Source: Zygnema circumcarinatum (lineage: Eukaryota; Streptophyta; Zygnematophyceae; Zygnematales; Zygnemataceae). Taken from it: a stretch of 64,000 nucleotides of DNA. Positions 10,453 to 23,700 of this stretch are shown one piece after another. The notes under the pieces are model-generated. The model was not told the origin of the DNA, did not search any database, and saw only the letters and a program-made list of their open reading frames with translations. Location of the stretch: NCBI GenBank assembly GCA_037447605.1, contig CM074809.1:3004158-3068157 (forward strand), read 5' to 3'. How positions within the stretch are numbered: the stretch's first letter is position 1; every line of letters starts with the position of its first letter. The position numbers and the translations under genes are program-made.

Positions 10453-11753
10453 AGGGACAATTTGGCTTCTACTATTGATGTCATGCATGACAATAAGCTC
10501 GGCGAGCAGAACATAGCTGGAGGGGCGTTCTAGGTCTGGTATTATAGTAGCGGAGCCTGTGCTTGATGTCGGGGGGTGAGTAAGACATGCGGGGCAGATG
10601 GTGATGTGTATTATAATTCATGTACAAAGGTACGCGGATGAATTGAAAGCTGTCATTAACTACTGGTGTGTAAGGCGGGCCCGACTGGTGGGATGAGAGG
10701 CAATTCTTGCCAGACTGAGATATCATTTCCACTTTGCGATCTGTGTCCAGCTTGCATTTATTGATACATGGCCGAGAAAGCATTTGTATTTGAAATTGGA
10801 TGATTTGATAATTCTGTCAGACTGAGCAGTGAGACACAAAGAAATTATAAGGGGTTTGTTACACTTCGAAATCTTGTTTCAACTCTTCAAATCTTCAGCT
10901 CCCTGAAGGATCAAATTGAATTACTCCTTATTGTGACATTTCTCTAGTACCGCTGTGTCGCTAGCTACAAGCAAGAATGTTTTGTGGGTACAGAGGAAAT
11001 GATGTCGTAACCTTTTGAGGATGAAACAGAAGAAAATGCGATTGTGAAAATAACTCGCTATATGAGGAACAGCCAATTCTGCTGAAATAATTGTATTGTA
11101 TAATTGCTTCGTAACAAGCGTGATCGTAGATAGATGTGTGTAAAGTCAGTAAAAATAGTCAAATCTGAGCAAAGAAACTTGGCGAGCAACTTCTATTTTC
11201 TGTCAGACATGTTGTTACAACAAAATCGCTGGCGACGAAATAAGAAGTTAAACTCACGCATGCCCGTGCAGGCGAAGGGGCGAGATGAGTGAACAAGTGA
11301 CAGCTTATGAATGGCAGCCATACATAACACACTTTAGACATTCTGATAACGAACGATGCATATAATTTCTCCTTTCTTGTGGCCGGAAGCTTGCATATGC
11401 TGTGTTCTCTATTTAGCTTCGCGTCCTTGCTCAGAGCCACACAGCGAGATACATCATACGGGATCAAGTGTGACACTTCAAAACCAGATCTATCCCCTCA
11501 CTCGTGCAAAGCTCAGGCTACTTTCAGTAGCACCCGAACTGTGCTCTTTGGTCGTGCGGAAACCAACCCACAAGGCCCGCCCACACAGCCAGTGCGCAAC
11601 TGCACGCGCATGCCTCTTAAGCCTTGACCGCCGCACACGCCTCATGCATCATCTCGTGCATGGCTCCACCTCCACATGAAGGAATGAAGGGGAAGATAAC
11701 AGCATCAGCGCAGACATTAAAGTTATTACATTTTAGGTCCCACGACATTTTTA
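10453..11753. other. 3' UTR and intergenic region after ELIP
   Basis: AT-richer sequence with no supported gene. The first few hundred bases probably include the ELIP 3' UTR. No clear polyadenylation signal was chosen. Confidence 0.5.
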
Positions 11754-12343
11754 GGGAAATGATATACCGCCCCCCTTTTTTTTGGTTATCCCGCTCCCGT
11801 TTTTTTGAAATTCCACCCTCCCATTTTGGCTACCCCCCCCCCCCCCCCCCCNNNNNNNNNNCCCCCCCCCCCCCCCCCCATTTTGGATATGTCGGGAGGA
11901 GACAACCTCTCTCCTTCCCTCCCCTGCCCTCCCCTCCCGTCCTCTCCCCTCCCTTCCCCTCCCCTCCCCTCCCCTCCCCTCCGCTCCTCTTCTCGGTTAG
12001 GAACTTTTTATTCTTTTCTTTCGGTGGGTGTGAAGCTCTGTGATGATGTAATTGTTGGCTTGCTTGCTTTCTTTCTCTTTTTCTCTCTCTCTCTCCTCTG
12101 CTCTCAGTCCTCTGCTCTCTATCCTCTGCTCTCCCTCTCTCTCTCCTCTGCTCTGCTTTCTCTCTGCGAATGTGCCTTTACGGACGTTGCGCTGATGAGT
12201 AAGGAGAAAACAGGGGGGTGAATATCCAAAATGGGGGAGGGGCGGGATATCTAAAACAGGGGGCGAAATAGCCAAAATGGAAGGGTGGAATTTAAAAAAA
12301 AACTGGGGCGGGATAACCAGGGGGGGGCGATATATCATTTCCC
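11754..12343. mobile_element. Inverted-repeat element E with assembly gap
   Basis: The left arm begins GGGAAATGATATACCGCC and the right arm ends GATATATCATTTCCC. Inverted blocks follow in order: GGTTATCCCGC, an A/T run, ATTCCACCCT, CCATTTTGGCTA. Flanks are imperfect (CATTTTTA on the left, ATTTTTTA on the right), so an 8-bp duplication is possible but degraded. The centre has a poly-C run broken by ten N, then a C/T-rich stretch. Copy B begins only 10 bp to the right. No coding capacity. Confidence 0.65.
11852..11861. other. Assembly gap (10 N) in poly-C
   Basis: Ten N bases between two C homopolymers. The true length is unknown. Confidence 0.98.
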
Positions 12344-12353
12344 ATTTTTTAAT

Positions 12354-13294
12354 GGGTAGTGATATTTCCACCCCTTTTTTGGATCCAAACACCCCTTCCC
12401 GGCCGGGCAGATTTCAAAAAGGATTAAAAACGGAAAATGCTTTTTCACACCTTTTTGGAATCGATACCCACCCTCCATCGGCAGATTTTATTTTTGCGAA
12501 ACAAGGAAAATGATAACCCGTCACCCCATTTTGAATATCCCACCTACCTGAATTTTTTTCACGCGTGCGGTCAATCGCAGCCGTCGATTCCCTCGCAGAT
12601 CGCAACACGGCAGATCACTATTTGATCTGCAGCCGGGCTCGGTCACAGCGAATGGCACTTGCCCACGTATCCCGCCAAACTCGTCTCAAAAGCTTGTCCG
12701 TACAAATGGCGTACGGTCGCAACTTGAGAAACCCAAAATTTCGTACATTGAGACCAATCAAAAATTTCCACGTCAAAAATGTAACACGTGGCAAATGTTG
12801 ATTGGCTGAGAGCTGACAATGAACGAGATCTCGGGCCGAGGGACGCGCGCACTCGCACGTGCGATCGGGCTTTGGCGGGACTCGTGGGCGCTTTCCATTC
12901 GCTGAGATCGAGCCCGGCTGCAGATCGAAAGGTGATATGCAGTGGTGCGATCTGCGAGGGAATCGACAGCTGCGATTGACACACACGTGTGAAGGACGGA
13001 CACCCGCGAACGATCTCGTGGCGGACGGATCTTCCGCTCCGAGCGGATTCGGGCAGGCAGATATTTCTTTTCCTCAAAAAAAAAAATTTAGGGAGGCGGG
13101 ATACAGTATTCAAAATGCGGTGACGGAGTATCATGTGCCTTGGTTAGCAAAAATAAAATCAGCCGACGGAAGAAGGTGGGTATCGATTCCAAAAAGATGT
13201 GAAAAAAGCATTTTCCGTTTTTAATCCCTTTTGAAATCTGCCCGGCCGGGAAGGGGTGTTTGGATCCAAAAAAGGGGTGGAAATATCACTACCC
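12354..13294. mobile_element. Near-palindromic element copy B, 941 bp, 8-bp TSD
   Basis: Same termini (GGGTAGTGATATTTCCACC and its inverse), same orientation and same internal blocks as copy A. It is flanked by a perfect 8-bp direct duplication, TTTTTAAT (12346-12353 and 13295-13302). Non-coding. Its insertion next to the end of element E suggests a preference for T-rich targets. Confidence 0.86.
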
Positions 13295-13589
13295 TTTTTA
13301 ATATCGTTTTCTGTTGTTTTTAATATCCATCCGAAAGGTCTTTTTTTTGTACCGCATGAGCGCATACTGTACATGAGCCCGTCGGTCGTCGCGTTGAACG
13401 GAGAACGGCGGCGACGACACTGGAGCAAAGAGCGACGCAGAAAGGAGGCAGACAGGTGCGCGCTTCGCAACTCCTGTCTCCCTCCCCTCTCCTGCAGAGG
13501 AGGGCAGGGCAGGGCAGTGCCTCTCTGCCAGTCACAGTCCGGCGGTGCAACTCTGCCAGGGCGAGATTCCGTGGGAGGCGGCTGCATAC

Positions 13590-15305
13590 ATGGCGGCCCA
13601 CGTGGTCGCAGCAGGGCTTACGTGCCCTATCTGCCAGGACTTGTTCACCGATCCTGTCATCGTCTCCTGCTGCGGTAAGCTCCAAGGCTTGGATATGGAT
13701 TAGGGCATTCTGGCGGAAGATTGTAGTGGATAAAGGAAGCCCGTTGTAGTGTTTGCCAATGACATCGATTTTTTTCGCAAATGTTGTAAATATTGACAGC
13801 TTCATTGAGTCTCAGAAGTTGTAGTGATTATTTGCAACCCCTGTGCTTGAACGCAGGCCATACTTTCTGCAGGCTCTGTTTGGATCAAGCGCTTTCACAT
13901 AACGACGCCTGTCCACTTTGTTAGTTCTCCCCTATTCCTGATGACTTTTTGGGATTCTTCTTGCTTCTGTTATCATAGGCATGTCTATGGACACAATGAC
14001 TAGCCCTGTAAAACTCAGCATTTGGAAAGCCAAAAAACTGACCGCAAACGTCGGTAGAAAGTTTAGGAGGATAGCTAACTGGTGGCATTCTTCGTTCCGT
14101 GCTTTCTCCTGTTCGGATGAAATGTTTCACATTTAGACCATTGGCGCGAGCTTACCATCGTAGTAAGGAATGGAATAGTTACTTAAGAGATTTCTAATTT
14201 TCTTACGTAATCTCACATGTGATCTATCAGTGGAATCATTGTCTGCCTTAAATTTGTAGTTACTCAGTCGATGAAAGTAGCCAATACCTGTACCCACATA
14301 AATGGGAAATGAAAGAAATGCTCTGTTTGCTTTCTGTTAACTGGACGTACTTATCAACTAGACATTAGATATTCTCTATATTTACTTGGCAGGTTGATGC
14401 AATAGATGAAGTATGACAATGCTGAGGTTCAGCAAGTCTTATGAAGTTACAGAAGTTGCCGGTCTTGAAGGTTATGCAAGAATTGCTGATCGACACTGAT
14501 TGTTGGAATTCTTACATGGTTGCACATGCCACAGGCCGGGCTCCACTTCTGGGTGGGATTGACTGCGTTCTCCCAAACCGTGCAATTCAAGAGGTTCTAT
14601 CTTCAACAACCAGCCATATCTCAGCAGAACAGGAGGATCACATTTGCATAGTTGTCAACGACTCACATGCCTCAAGTGCCGATGCCACAGCTTCGTGTGG
14701 GCTGAATAATGCTGGCATTAATGCATGTGTTTCAGAGTCTACTTCCCAATCCCAAAGGTCGATCAAAGATAACGAGAGGAGTAGAGGGGCGTCTAGTTCT
14801 CGCAAGGAGAGGAGGACACGAACATCACCAAGAGGGATACAGGGAACGGATGAGGCTGCAAACAGATGTTGGCAGTGGCCCTCAGCACATGCAGTAATGG
14901 TTGGAATTTTGCTTCTATGCGGAGCCCGAGGCCGCACAGGCCTTGAAAGTGCCCGCAAGATTAGAAGGTGGTTTTCAGTAAACGAGCCGCGGGTCCGCTG
15001 CGGCTTCTACATCACACTCGCAGCAGCAGTTATGATTTTCTTGCGGGTGAGTGTGGGCATGGGCATGGTTGATAAATTAGTTCAAAGCAGTTAACTGAGA
15101 CTCTCCCTCAATTGAGAGGGAGCTGTTGCTGCTGCTGAATGGACAAACCAAAGCATTGCACGAACCAGACGATGCTATCATATAACCCATACTCCCTTCT
15201 TCTCATGAAACTTTTTTTGTCTTGGTCGAGGGCAAACCTCAGGTTCAGGAGGAGGAGTTCGCAGTTCAAGTGCAGCAAATTCGCATGAGACCCTTGGGAC
15301 GCTGA
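13590..15305 (+). CDS. RING-finger protein with C-terminal membrane segment(s), probable E3 ubiquitin ligase
   Basis: Exons 13590-13674, 13857-13919, 14535-15046 and 15243-15305 join in frame to about 240 residues. A C3HC4 RING finger at about residues 12-50 has all eight ligands: CPIC, then C-G-H-TFC-RLC, then CPLC. This family recruits ubiquitin-charged E2 enzymes. The last ligand is split by intron 2, whose donor is GTTAGT. Splicing gives CPLCRAPL, the usual continuation. Reading through that donor gives an immediate stop. The middle is Ser/Arg-rich. Hydrophobic stretches AVMVGILLLCG and GFYITLAAAVMIFL near the C-terminus suggest a membrane anchor. If the last donor (GTGAGT at 15047) is not used, translation ends at 15094. 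Confidence 0.8.
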
Positions 15306-16350
15306 AATGCTGTTCTTGCAAGCATGTCTATTCATTTCTTCATTCACCTGATTTTCAAGTACGGCCAATCCTTTCACCTCTATCGTATGGTTTCTCTTCC
15401 CCGCAAGCGAAGACCTTCTCGTCAAAGTTGGATGCGTTCCTTAGTGACGACCTGAGCTTGTTAATGCTACTTAGCTGAAGAGTAAATTATTTACAATGAG
15501 TGGGGTGAGGGTGGCCGTCTGCAGAGGGCGAAAACCAAGCTGTCGTTTGACCTGACGACGCACCGCTGTATCTTCTGCTTAGTGCCTAGCTCCTTGCACC
15601 ATTGTGTTATAGACCGAGTGAAAAACGGCTGTGAAATTGCTTCGCGAATGGCTGGGCTGACTCTGTAGATCGGAAACAGGTAGTGTCTGGGACTGTTGAT
15701 ATGAGCTGGCTTATGCTGCTGGTGGTTTAGAAACTGAAACTGATGTAATATTATTGTACATTCATCTCCCCGAAGAGGGGGGAGCTGGTACAGGAGCCCT
15801 TAACGAGATACTGTAGTACGCCCTTCGATTTAATAGCCAAGTGCGCTCTAGCTTGGAGTTCGCTTGCAAGCTTATGTGCCATGCAAAACGAGTGAAGAAA
15901 CGACATGGGCTCTCTTGTTATTGATGGCCTAAGGAGGGCGAGTCGATTGGGGTCATTGCAAGAAGACTCCTAATCCTGCTAATGTGTGTGGTTGTTCGGA
16001 AGAAACTCATGACATCCCATAGAAGCGTTGGAAATAGATTTAAACAATCACCCGTCATGCATGTCCCTCGTGCTGCTCATGTCGCCCGCCCTCCGCACAA
16101 CCATGCGTACAGCTGCATGGATCGCGACAGGTCGAAAATACCGTTAAATAGTCGCATTCGACGCATAGAACAGCACAACCCGTTCCACGCTCAGTTTCTC
16201 GACACAGTTCCACAGCGGCCAGTTAGAGGCAACGCGGTTCCATGCGCAGACGCGGGGTTCTGCGCGAGGAATAAGGGTCCGCGGCAGCCCCCTCCTCCCC
16301 CTCTTTCGCCCGCGCCGAGCTCAGGCTGTGGCTCGCTCCTGCCGCCGGCC
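15306..16350. other. Intergenic region and eS6 promoter/5' UTR
   Basis: No gene supported. The last 150 bases are C/T-rich before the eS6 ATG, as often seen in ribosomal protein leaders. Confidence 0.45.
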
Positions 16351-19300
16351 ATGAAGGTGCGCTGCTTCTCTCCGCCCCTTCTGTGCCCATGTTGCCCTGC
16401 AGGGGGCGGCGAGCTCAGGGGAGCCTCTCCTCATGCGGCTCGCGGGGTCTGTTTCTTGTGTGTTTGCTGTGTTTTAGGGTTGAGTGGTGAGAGCATGACC
16501 TAAGGGCAGAATGGAGTTGAGAGGCGTGGTGGGCTTCTATTTGAAGCAGTTTGGGGTTGTTTGGGGAGAGACAGCTCGCTGAGAAGTTGCGGGAATCAGT
16601 CTGCAGAGTGGGTCAGGGCGGTTTGGGAGGGTGTTTGTTGAGGGAGACTGAAAGAATTTTCCAAATCGTTGATTGAGATGTAGAATCACGCAGGCAGAAA
16701 CTTAGGGACTTACCGCTCGTTTAAAACTTTTTGATTGGAATTTGCAGCTTAATATTGCAAACCCCACCACGGGGTGTCAGAAGCAGGTTGAGATCGATGA
16801 CGACCAAAAGCTGTATGTCACCTCTGCTCTCTTTTAGGTCTGCAGAATCGTGAGAATCATGTCCTCATTGAGAAAACTGGGGTGCGAATGGTTTTTCACT
16901 TTGTGCCTTGTCTAGAGCCCGGGGTCCCGTCACAACATGGACAAGTACACAACCTGTCAGGAATGTTATGTTCTGGAGTGGAGATATTACTTTGGACATA
17001 CTCTGGATCCGATTGTAGCTTAGAGTCTGATAGTGAAGGCAATGATTATTCATCTGTAGCATCTCTTTGGCGTCAGACACGCACTGTTTTTCGTCCAAAG
17101 GTTGAGGTTTGGAGAACTCCCGATTTTGCAGGGAAGAGATGGATGAATGTTATGACATGTTCCTGCGTTTTTGAGAAGCTAATTGACTAGCAGACCAGGG
17201 AAGTGTCGGGCTCTGAATTTCTTGCTATGAGAGTACCAAATTCCAGAAGGATGAAGTGAGAGCTTGCAGATGATAAATTTGTTGAGTGGAGTAATGTCTG
17301 GTGTGCAACCACCCTGTATATTGACCTGTAGTCCCTGTCAATGATTTGACAGGCGTGCCTTCTTCGACAAGCGTATTTCTCAGGAGGTGGCTGGAGATGC
17401 CCTTGGTGATGTGAGTTCACTCCCTGTACCTTGCTCAATCGACCATTAAACCTTTTGTTTCTCCAGCTGCCATGTTGACTCCCACAACCACCGATGTTTT
17501 CCCATCCCTATTTCTCTGCATGTGCTGGTTTTTCTGAACACACTACCAAGCTTTCCCGGGTTCTGCTCTCATCACTTTCACATGTAAAGGGGTGACTACT
17601 CCTAGGACCTTCCCTGAAAGGTTTGGGATAATTTAGGTTTTTACACCGTTCGGGTATAGCACAGCATGAAATAATAGTCCTTCCTTCCCTTTTCTCGAAG
17701 GTATTGAACCCTGTGTTTCTGTCGTAGGGTTCGGGTGATGTGTTAACGGCTAGAGAAATGTTGCCGGCTTTGATGCTGTCGTTTTGCGCTTGCAGGAATT
17801 CAAGGGTTACACCTTCAAGATTAAGGGTGGTTGCGACAAGCAGGGTTTTCCCATGAAGCAGGGAGTCTTGACACCTGGCCGCGTGGACATCCTTATGGAC
17901 AGAGGTGGGTAAATCGGATACACCTAATACAGCATGTAGTTCGAAAAGAAAAGGTCTCATTGGCGGAAGGAATAGGTGTTTCCCAACATGCACACACTTG
18001 TTAAATCAATGCAAACCCTGTTTTATCCTGGCAAACCACTCCTAGTGAATGCCTATTTGTTTAGGTAGGTGGGAAGAAATGAACCACAGGAGCTGGGCAA
18101 ACGAAGGAACTTCACAGTTCCGAAACTTTCTACTCGGCAATCCATAATGTTCCTCGTTGGAGCCAATTGAATCAAAATAAAGAGAATCTTGCCAGTATTT
18201 CCTGGTACAGTCGTAATTCAACTTGGAGGGAGCTTGTGGCCCACTACAGCATATTTTGATGCTTTCTTACTCGATTAAAGACGATGGGGCTTCCTTGATG
18301 GATTGAACAGCCACCTTGTAGAGGGCAGCGTTTGGAGTTTTCTTTCTTTAGTCATCCGCGTGTTTAATTTCAAACCATCTGCGCAGTTTATATGCCTGAG
18401 GTTGTGACGGATTGCCGCACTGTTTCCCTTTCTGTGTCCATCGAAACCCTGACAGATTTCTACCGATTTCAGTAGAAGTGATTGCACTGTGCTTGAGTAT
18501 GGTTCAAGCTTTTGTTCATGGCTCAGTACACCCATCAAATGCAGTTGCCAAATCTTTTATTTTCTTCCTCCTGTCTTTGCAGGCGTGTCCTGCTTTCGGG
18601 GCTATGGCCGGAGGAATGGTGAGCGGAGAAGGAAGGCTGTTCGCGGGTGCATTGTGAGCCCTGATCTCTCGGTGCTCAATCTCGTGATCGTCAAGCAAGG
18701 TGTGCCCGCACCCTAATGGTTACCTCCGTTTTATTCAGTCTCCACTAACAAGCTAGATACCTAGTTTTGGATCGGTCTTGTACGTTTTTTTTTTTTTTGT
18801 CTCGCATGAGCTTAATATTTTGCTTTCCCTTTAATAAGGTTTACCTTAGTGTACTACTAATGTTTGACCATTCGTCCGTTCGAATGTCTAGTTCTGGTTG
18901 TTTAAATCTTTATTTTGCTTCGGTGACGTTGTGAACATCAAGCTGAATCGAGATTCTTGTTCCAGTTACGTCCCCTGTTTTGCAGCCTCTATTTTCTGGA
19001 AATGTTTGAAGTCCTCCGTGAGTGCAGAATGAAGCTAAATCAGAAACTGCTTGCTTGGGAGTCTGAACTCTGTTTGAAGGGGTATTTCAGGAGACAATGA
19101 TTTGCCGGGACTCACGGATACAGAGAAGCCGCGCATGAGGGGGCCAAAGAGGGCTTCCAAGATTCGCAAGCTCTTTGATCTCAGCAAGGAGGATGATGTG
19201 CGCAAATATGTCAACACATATCGCCGCACATTCGAGTCAAAGACAGGTATCAGCACCGAATGAACCCTTGCGATGTGACGTTTGACTCACTGTGAATATG

Positions 19301-19765
19301 CAACCCATAGCAAAAAGCGTACAACTGCCACGGTGTCGTGTTTTGGCCGGCAGAACAGTGATTGCTCTTTTTTGGCCTTTTTGTTGCTTCCTAGTCCTGC
19401 CTGGAAATACTGAATTGGCTACTTTTCTTAGTCAGAACCAAAGCCAGATGGAGCGATTTAGTCACGTCGACAGTGACTGAAATCATCGACGTGGACTCGT
19501 TTCCACTTTGAATTGGAATGCAGGCAAGAAGCGGAGCAAGGCTCCCAAGATCCAACGGCTTGTGACACCTGTCACGCTGCAGCGCAAGCGTGCCCGCGTT
19601 GCAGAGAAGAAGAAGCGTGTGGCGAAGGCCAAGACGGAGGCATCCGAATATCAGAAGCTGTTGGCCCTCCGCCTCAAGGAGCAGCGCGAGGCGCGTTCTG
19701 AGTCTCTTGCCAAGAAGAGGGCGGTGCGCTCTTCCGAGGCGCAGAGGAAGTCGCAGGCGGAGTAG
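16351..19765 (+). CDS. RPS6: 40S ribosomal protein eS6, seven exons
   Basis: Exons 16351-16356 (only Met-Lys), 16748-16812, 17353-17410, 17796-17904, 18583-18699, 19091-19246 and 19524-19765 join in frame to 250 residues, the normal eS6 length. Conserved blocks include [18 protein letters not shown], the [19 protein letters not shown] block, [12 protein letters not shown] and [17 protein letters not shown]. The C-terminal helix is Lys/Arg-rich and ends in a Ser-containing tail, where eS6 is phosphorylated by TOR-dependent S6 kinase in other eukaryotes. The role is in the small subunit near the mRNA path. A first coding exon of two codons is notable but in phase, and GT follows directly. Confidence 0.97.
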
Positions 19766-20762
19766 GGAGGGGGGACGGGAATGAGGCCTCCATATGGCGA
19801 TCCATGTTGCATGCATGTCTGGAATCTGGTGCCAACCGCGCCGTGTTAATGAACAGAGAACGAGTTGGTGCCCACGTCGAGCTGTCCAGTGGTCATGAAA
19901 TCTTCGCTTGGTGAATGTGACAGTGTTGTCCGAACGGCTCTGTTAATGGGGAGAGAGAGAACCCGAATCTATCAAAGACTGGATACTGAAGCTGTAGAAA
20001 TGCCGTTGGAATTGAATTCGAAATTAGCTCAAAAGGAATAACGGCAGTGAGGGCACAGTGGACGAAGCATGGGCAGGATTTGCAAACACGATGGTGATGT
20101 TCTGACACGCCTTTCGCGCTGCAACGTCACACAAGTCCCTGATCAGCTGCTCGCACCTCTCTTTGGCCGAAGGGATTTAGGATTGATTGACTATTCGTTT
20201 TGAAAAGCGTCAGCATCAGCCCCAGCTCTCGTTATGCGACACAGTTCTCGCAGTGCAAGGTTGCGCAGGAAATGATTCAAGGCAAAAGTGTGGCGCCTGG
20301 GGTTGGCCTTCGTCTGAAATTGAATATATCTCGTTTTAGTTCTCAGAATAAGCGCTGCCCTGTGCACACTCACCGCATGTGCACTCCACTTCTACCTCGC
20401 AGAAACCCACTTTAAAGGTTTGTCAGTTACATTTTCTTAAAAATTCCTATCGTATATTGTGAAAAACGCCTAAAATAAACTTGGACCAATTTGCTCTGGT
20501 AAAAAACGAACAAAAGGTTTCTGCTTAGTAACTGGCCTTCTATGTGTTCAGAATCGACGCTTTCACTACATAACGGTTAAGAACTAAGTTAACAGAGATG
20601 CAGCCGGTCAAGTGAGGGCGCCATGGCTTGAGCATTTATTGGCTGGAACGCCAAAAATGAAGCGGATTTATAATAGAGAGCAAGCCTAGAAACGTCCCAC
20701 TTTCGTAGGCACAAATGAACGGAACTTGACGATACCATTTTTTCCCACATCCCCAACAAACC
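19766..20762. other. Intergenic region between convergent eS6 and C2 genes
   Basis: Should contain the 3' UTRs of both flanking genes. No other gene supported. Confidence 0.5.
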
Positions 20763-23700
20763 CTAAAAAAAAGCATGTGACCCGTATCGAACTGCTCCCT
20801 TTGCTGCTTCTCTCCGCTGTGCTTCCAAGCGTTCCCAAAACTCCTTCCAGCCTCTCCTTCGCCGCTCCTCTGACTCATCTACAGAGCCGCTCCCTCCTCC
20901 CCCCTCCTCCATTGCCGCCAGAGAACTCTGCGAACCCCAAACCCAAATCATGCGGTCAGTTCCCGTTTCACGTAACCCACCCATATTCCTCACACATCGC
21001 AGGCTTTGCAGCAAAACAAACCATCCAGAGGAGACCTTTTCTCATCTCTTTTTCCTTTCTTTTCTCATCTCTAACTTTTTGCTTTTCTCATCATCATTTT
21101 TCTCCCCCAGCACAACAGAAGCATACCTGCAGCAACTGCTTCGGACTGCTCTGCTGCGACCACTGCTCCCTCGGTTCCGTGCTCTGCTCTCTAGAAACCA
21201 TCCCTGCAGCTGCTGCCACCCGACAGGTAGTCTGCGTTCGATTCTGAACATTCGTGCATCCTCCACTCTGTACAACCCCCCCACTCACCGCCTGCAGACT
21301 TCCCTGCTGCGAGAGCGAATCCACACCTCCAATTGGCTCAAGGGTGCCTGTCCCCCTCCCAGTAGTGGAAAGCTGACTCCCTGCAACCTTCCATGGCTGC
21401 GTTATAGCCACATCCATCACAGCGCAGCCCATCACAGGGGACCCTCTGCTCCCCCCTCCTCCTCCTCCACTGCTCCCACTGGAGAGAGAGCCGCCCGCGA
21501 AGGCGCTGCTGTGTGATGTTTGCTTTGTGCTCACTTCGGTGTCCGATCCATGGCTGCCCACTGCCTCCTCCGGCTGCCACGTGTCGCCTCCTCGAGGACC
21601 GACTCCTTCTCGGGAGGGGTTTGTCGAAGAATGCCACAAAGGAGAGCGGAAGGACTGCGACTCCGCTGTTGTTCCCAGCTGCTCAGTGGCTCCTCCTTCC
21701 GTATGCCAGCTGTCAAATGGTCATTGGAAGAGATTGGGTTTCAGACTAAGATAAACTGTTCATCTCGAGCTTGTGAGTCTTGAAGTGACCCTGAATGACA
21801 AGAAAAGAAGTGAACGGAGAGGAGGAAGCAAAGCATACCTGTTCCCTTCGGATGTTTGCTGCTGCAAAACGGAAGTCGGAGTCACCTGACCTTCTCCCTG
21901 CTTCACTCCGGAAGCCATATTTGAGGCCAACGCTGCTCTCTCCGGCTGTTCCCGAAAGGTGGGGAAATCCCACCACTCTCGCAACCCCTCTTTCTCGGAA
22001 GTTTCCCTCCCCACTTCCGAGGGAACAGCTGTCAAAGTTTCGTCATCATCAGCTCGCAGCAATGCAGAAAGTTCTCCTCCTGCAGCAGCGAGGGAGCCAT
22101 GGCGGCCCTTCAAACGCTTGTAATCAACTTCAGGGAGCAGAGACTCTCTAGAAGAGAGAGCCCCTCCACCACTTGCGGCATTTCTACCTAACCCTAACGA
22201 TACTTCGTCCGATTCAAGCTCATACTGACTCCTGCAGCTCCCTCCTTCAATATCTCCTGCTGACCCGAATGTTCTGCAAGGGCTGTAGGGGATGGGACTG
22301 CGACAAATTCCCATGGCATCCATAGAAACATCAGAAGGACTCGATCGCGGTCTTTTTAGATCCAACCCCACTACTCCTCTATCGCAACCGATGGGAGAAT
22401 ATGGTCGAAAAGCCGAGCCAGTTTTATGCCCCCCTCGTCCTTGCTTAATTCCATCCACACCGCCATTTGCACCGACCGAGAACGCTTTACTATGAGAGGT
22501 GCTTTCTTTGACTTCACATCCCCTTTCTTCCTTGCATCTCGCCAAAGGTAACAGCTGCATCAACCTGCTGCTCCCACCTCCTCCTTCTCCACTTTCAAAT
22601 TCTACCCCCCAACCCCGAATTCGCCTCCCCTCGTCAGCCCCTTCTTCCTCTACCGCAGCATTGCAGCCATCCTCCCCGCTCTCTATATCCATGGCTTTCA
22701 GATGCGAACTTTCGGCTTCCCTCCCTGCGGCTGCAATGAAAGGTGGTACAGTGACAAAACTGCTTCTGGGATGAGACCCCTTTCCACCTCCTCCAATCCT
22801 CCAGAAGCCGACTGCCGGCTGCCCTCCTTCCCCCGGGAGACTCTCCTCCCGCACCTCCCGTATGCACTCCCCCCCTCCCTCCTCCCTCCCTCCCTCCTCC
22901 CTCCCTCCTTCCTCCCTCCCCCTTCCCCTCCCTTCTCCTTGGCCTCCCATCCTCTCCGGCACATCCCTCATTCCAAACCCTGAAATCCCAGGACCCATCA
23001 ACATTCCCGCAGAAACCTTCCCCAAAAATGGTGCGAACCCTGCTCCGGAAAGTTTGCTCTGCCGTTCCATATTCATTGCGAGCTTAAGAACATCACCCCC
23101 TCCCCCTCCCCCTCCCCCTCCNNNNNNNNNNCACCCCCTCCCCCTCCCCCTCCCCCTCCCCCTCCCCCTCTGCATCCCCCTCTCTCTCCCCCTCCTCCTC
23201 CTCCACCATCCCCTCCGTTCAGCAGCTTGGCCATGGCTGCCGCTTCCAGCCAAGCGGGTGACTGCCGTACAGGTCGGCCATGGTAGGCGAGAGTGAGCGT
23301 TAGGGTTCCAGCTGGCGCATCCACGTAGCTGCTGACCAGCCTGGAAGGACACGTGGCAGAAGGTGAGTGGAGGTCTATAAGGTGGGCAAATACAAACCAG
23401 CAGAAAGTACTCTATGAGCATCTACTAAAGCAGCTCCTCGCTTCTTTCCACCGACTCTCACTCTCTCCCTCTCTCTCTCTCTCACACACACACACCCCCC
23501 CCCACATAAACACCTGTACTCCGTGGGCCGCCGAACTTTCTGATTTCGATTGGCTACCACGTCCTCTAAAGGAATTTTGGCGAATCCGAGGAGCTTATCA
23601 CGGCCACGTGGCTGAGCCATAAATACTTCACATTTCAAGAACTGTGACAGGAAAGTTTAGGTCAGTTAGAGGGAGCGATACAGCTCAGTTTACACACCTC

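Noticed and set aside
21120-21250. Cys/His-rich frame on the + strand (CSNCFGLLCCDHC), looking like a zinc finger
   Set aside because: It is antisense to a phase-checked exon of the C2 gene and matches no real finger spacing.
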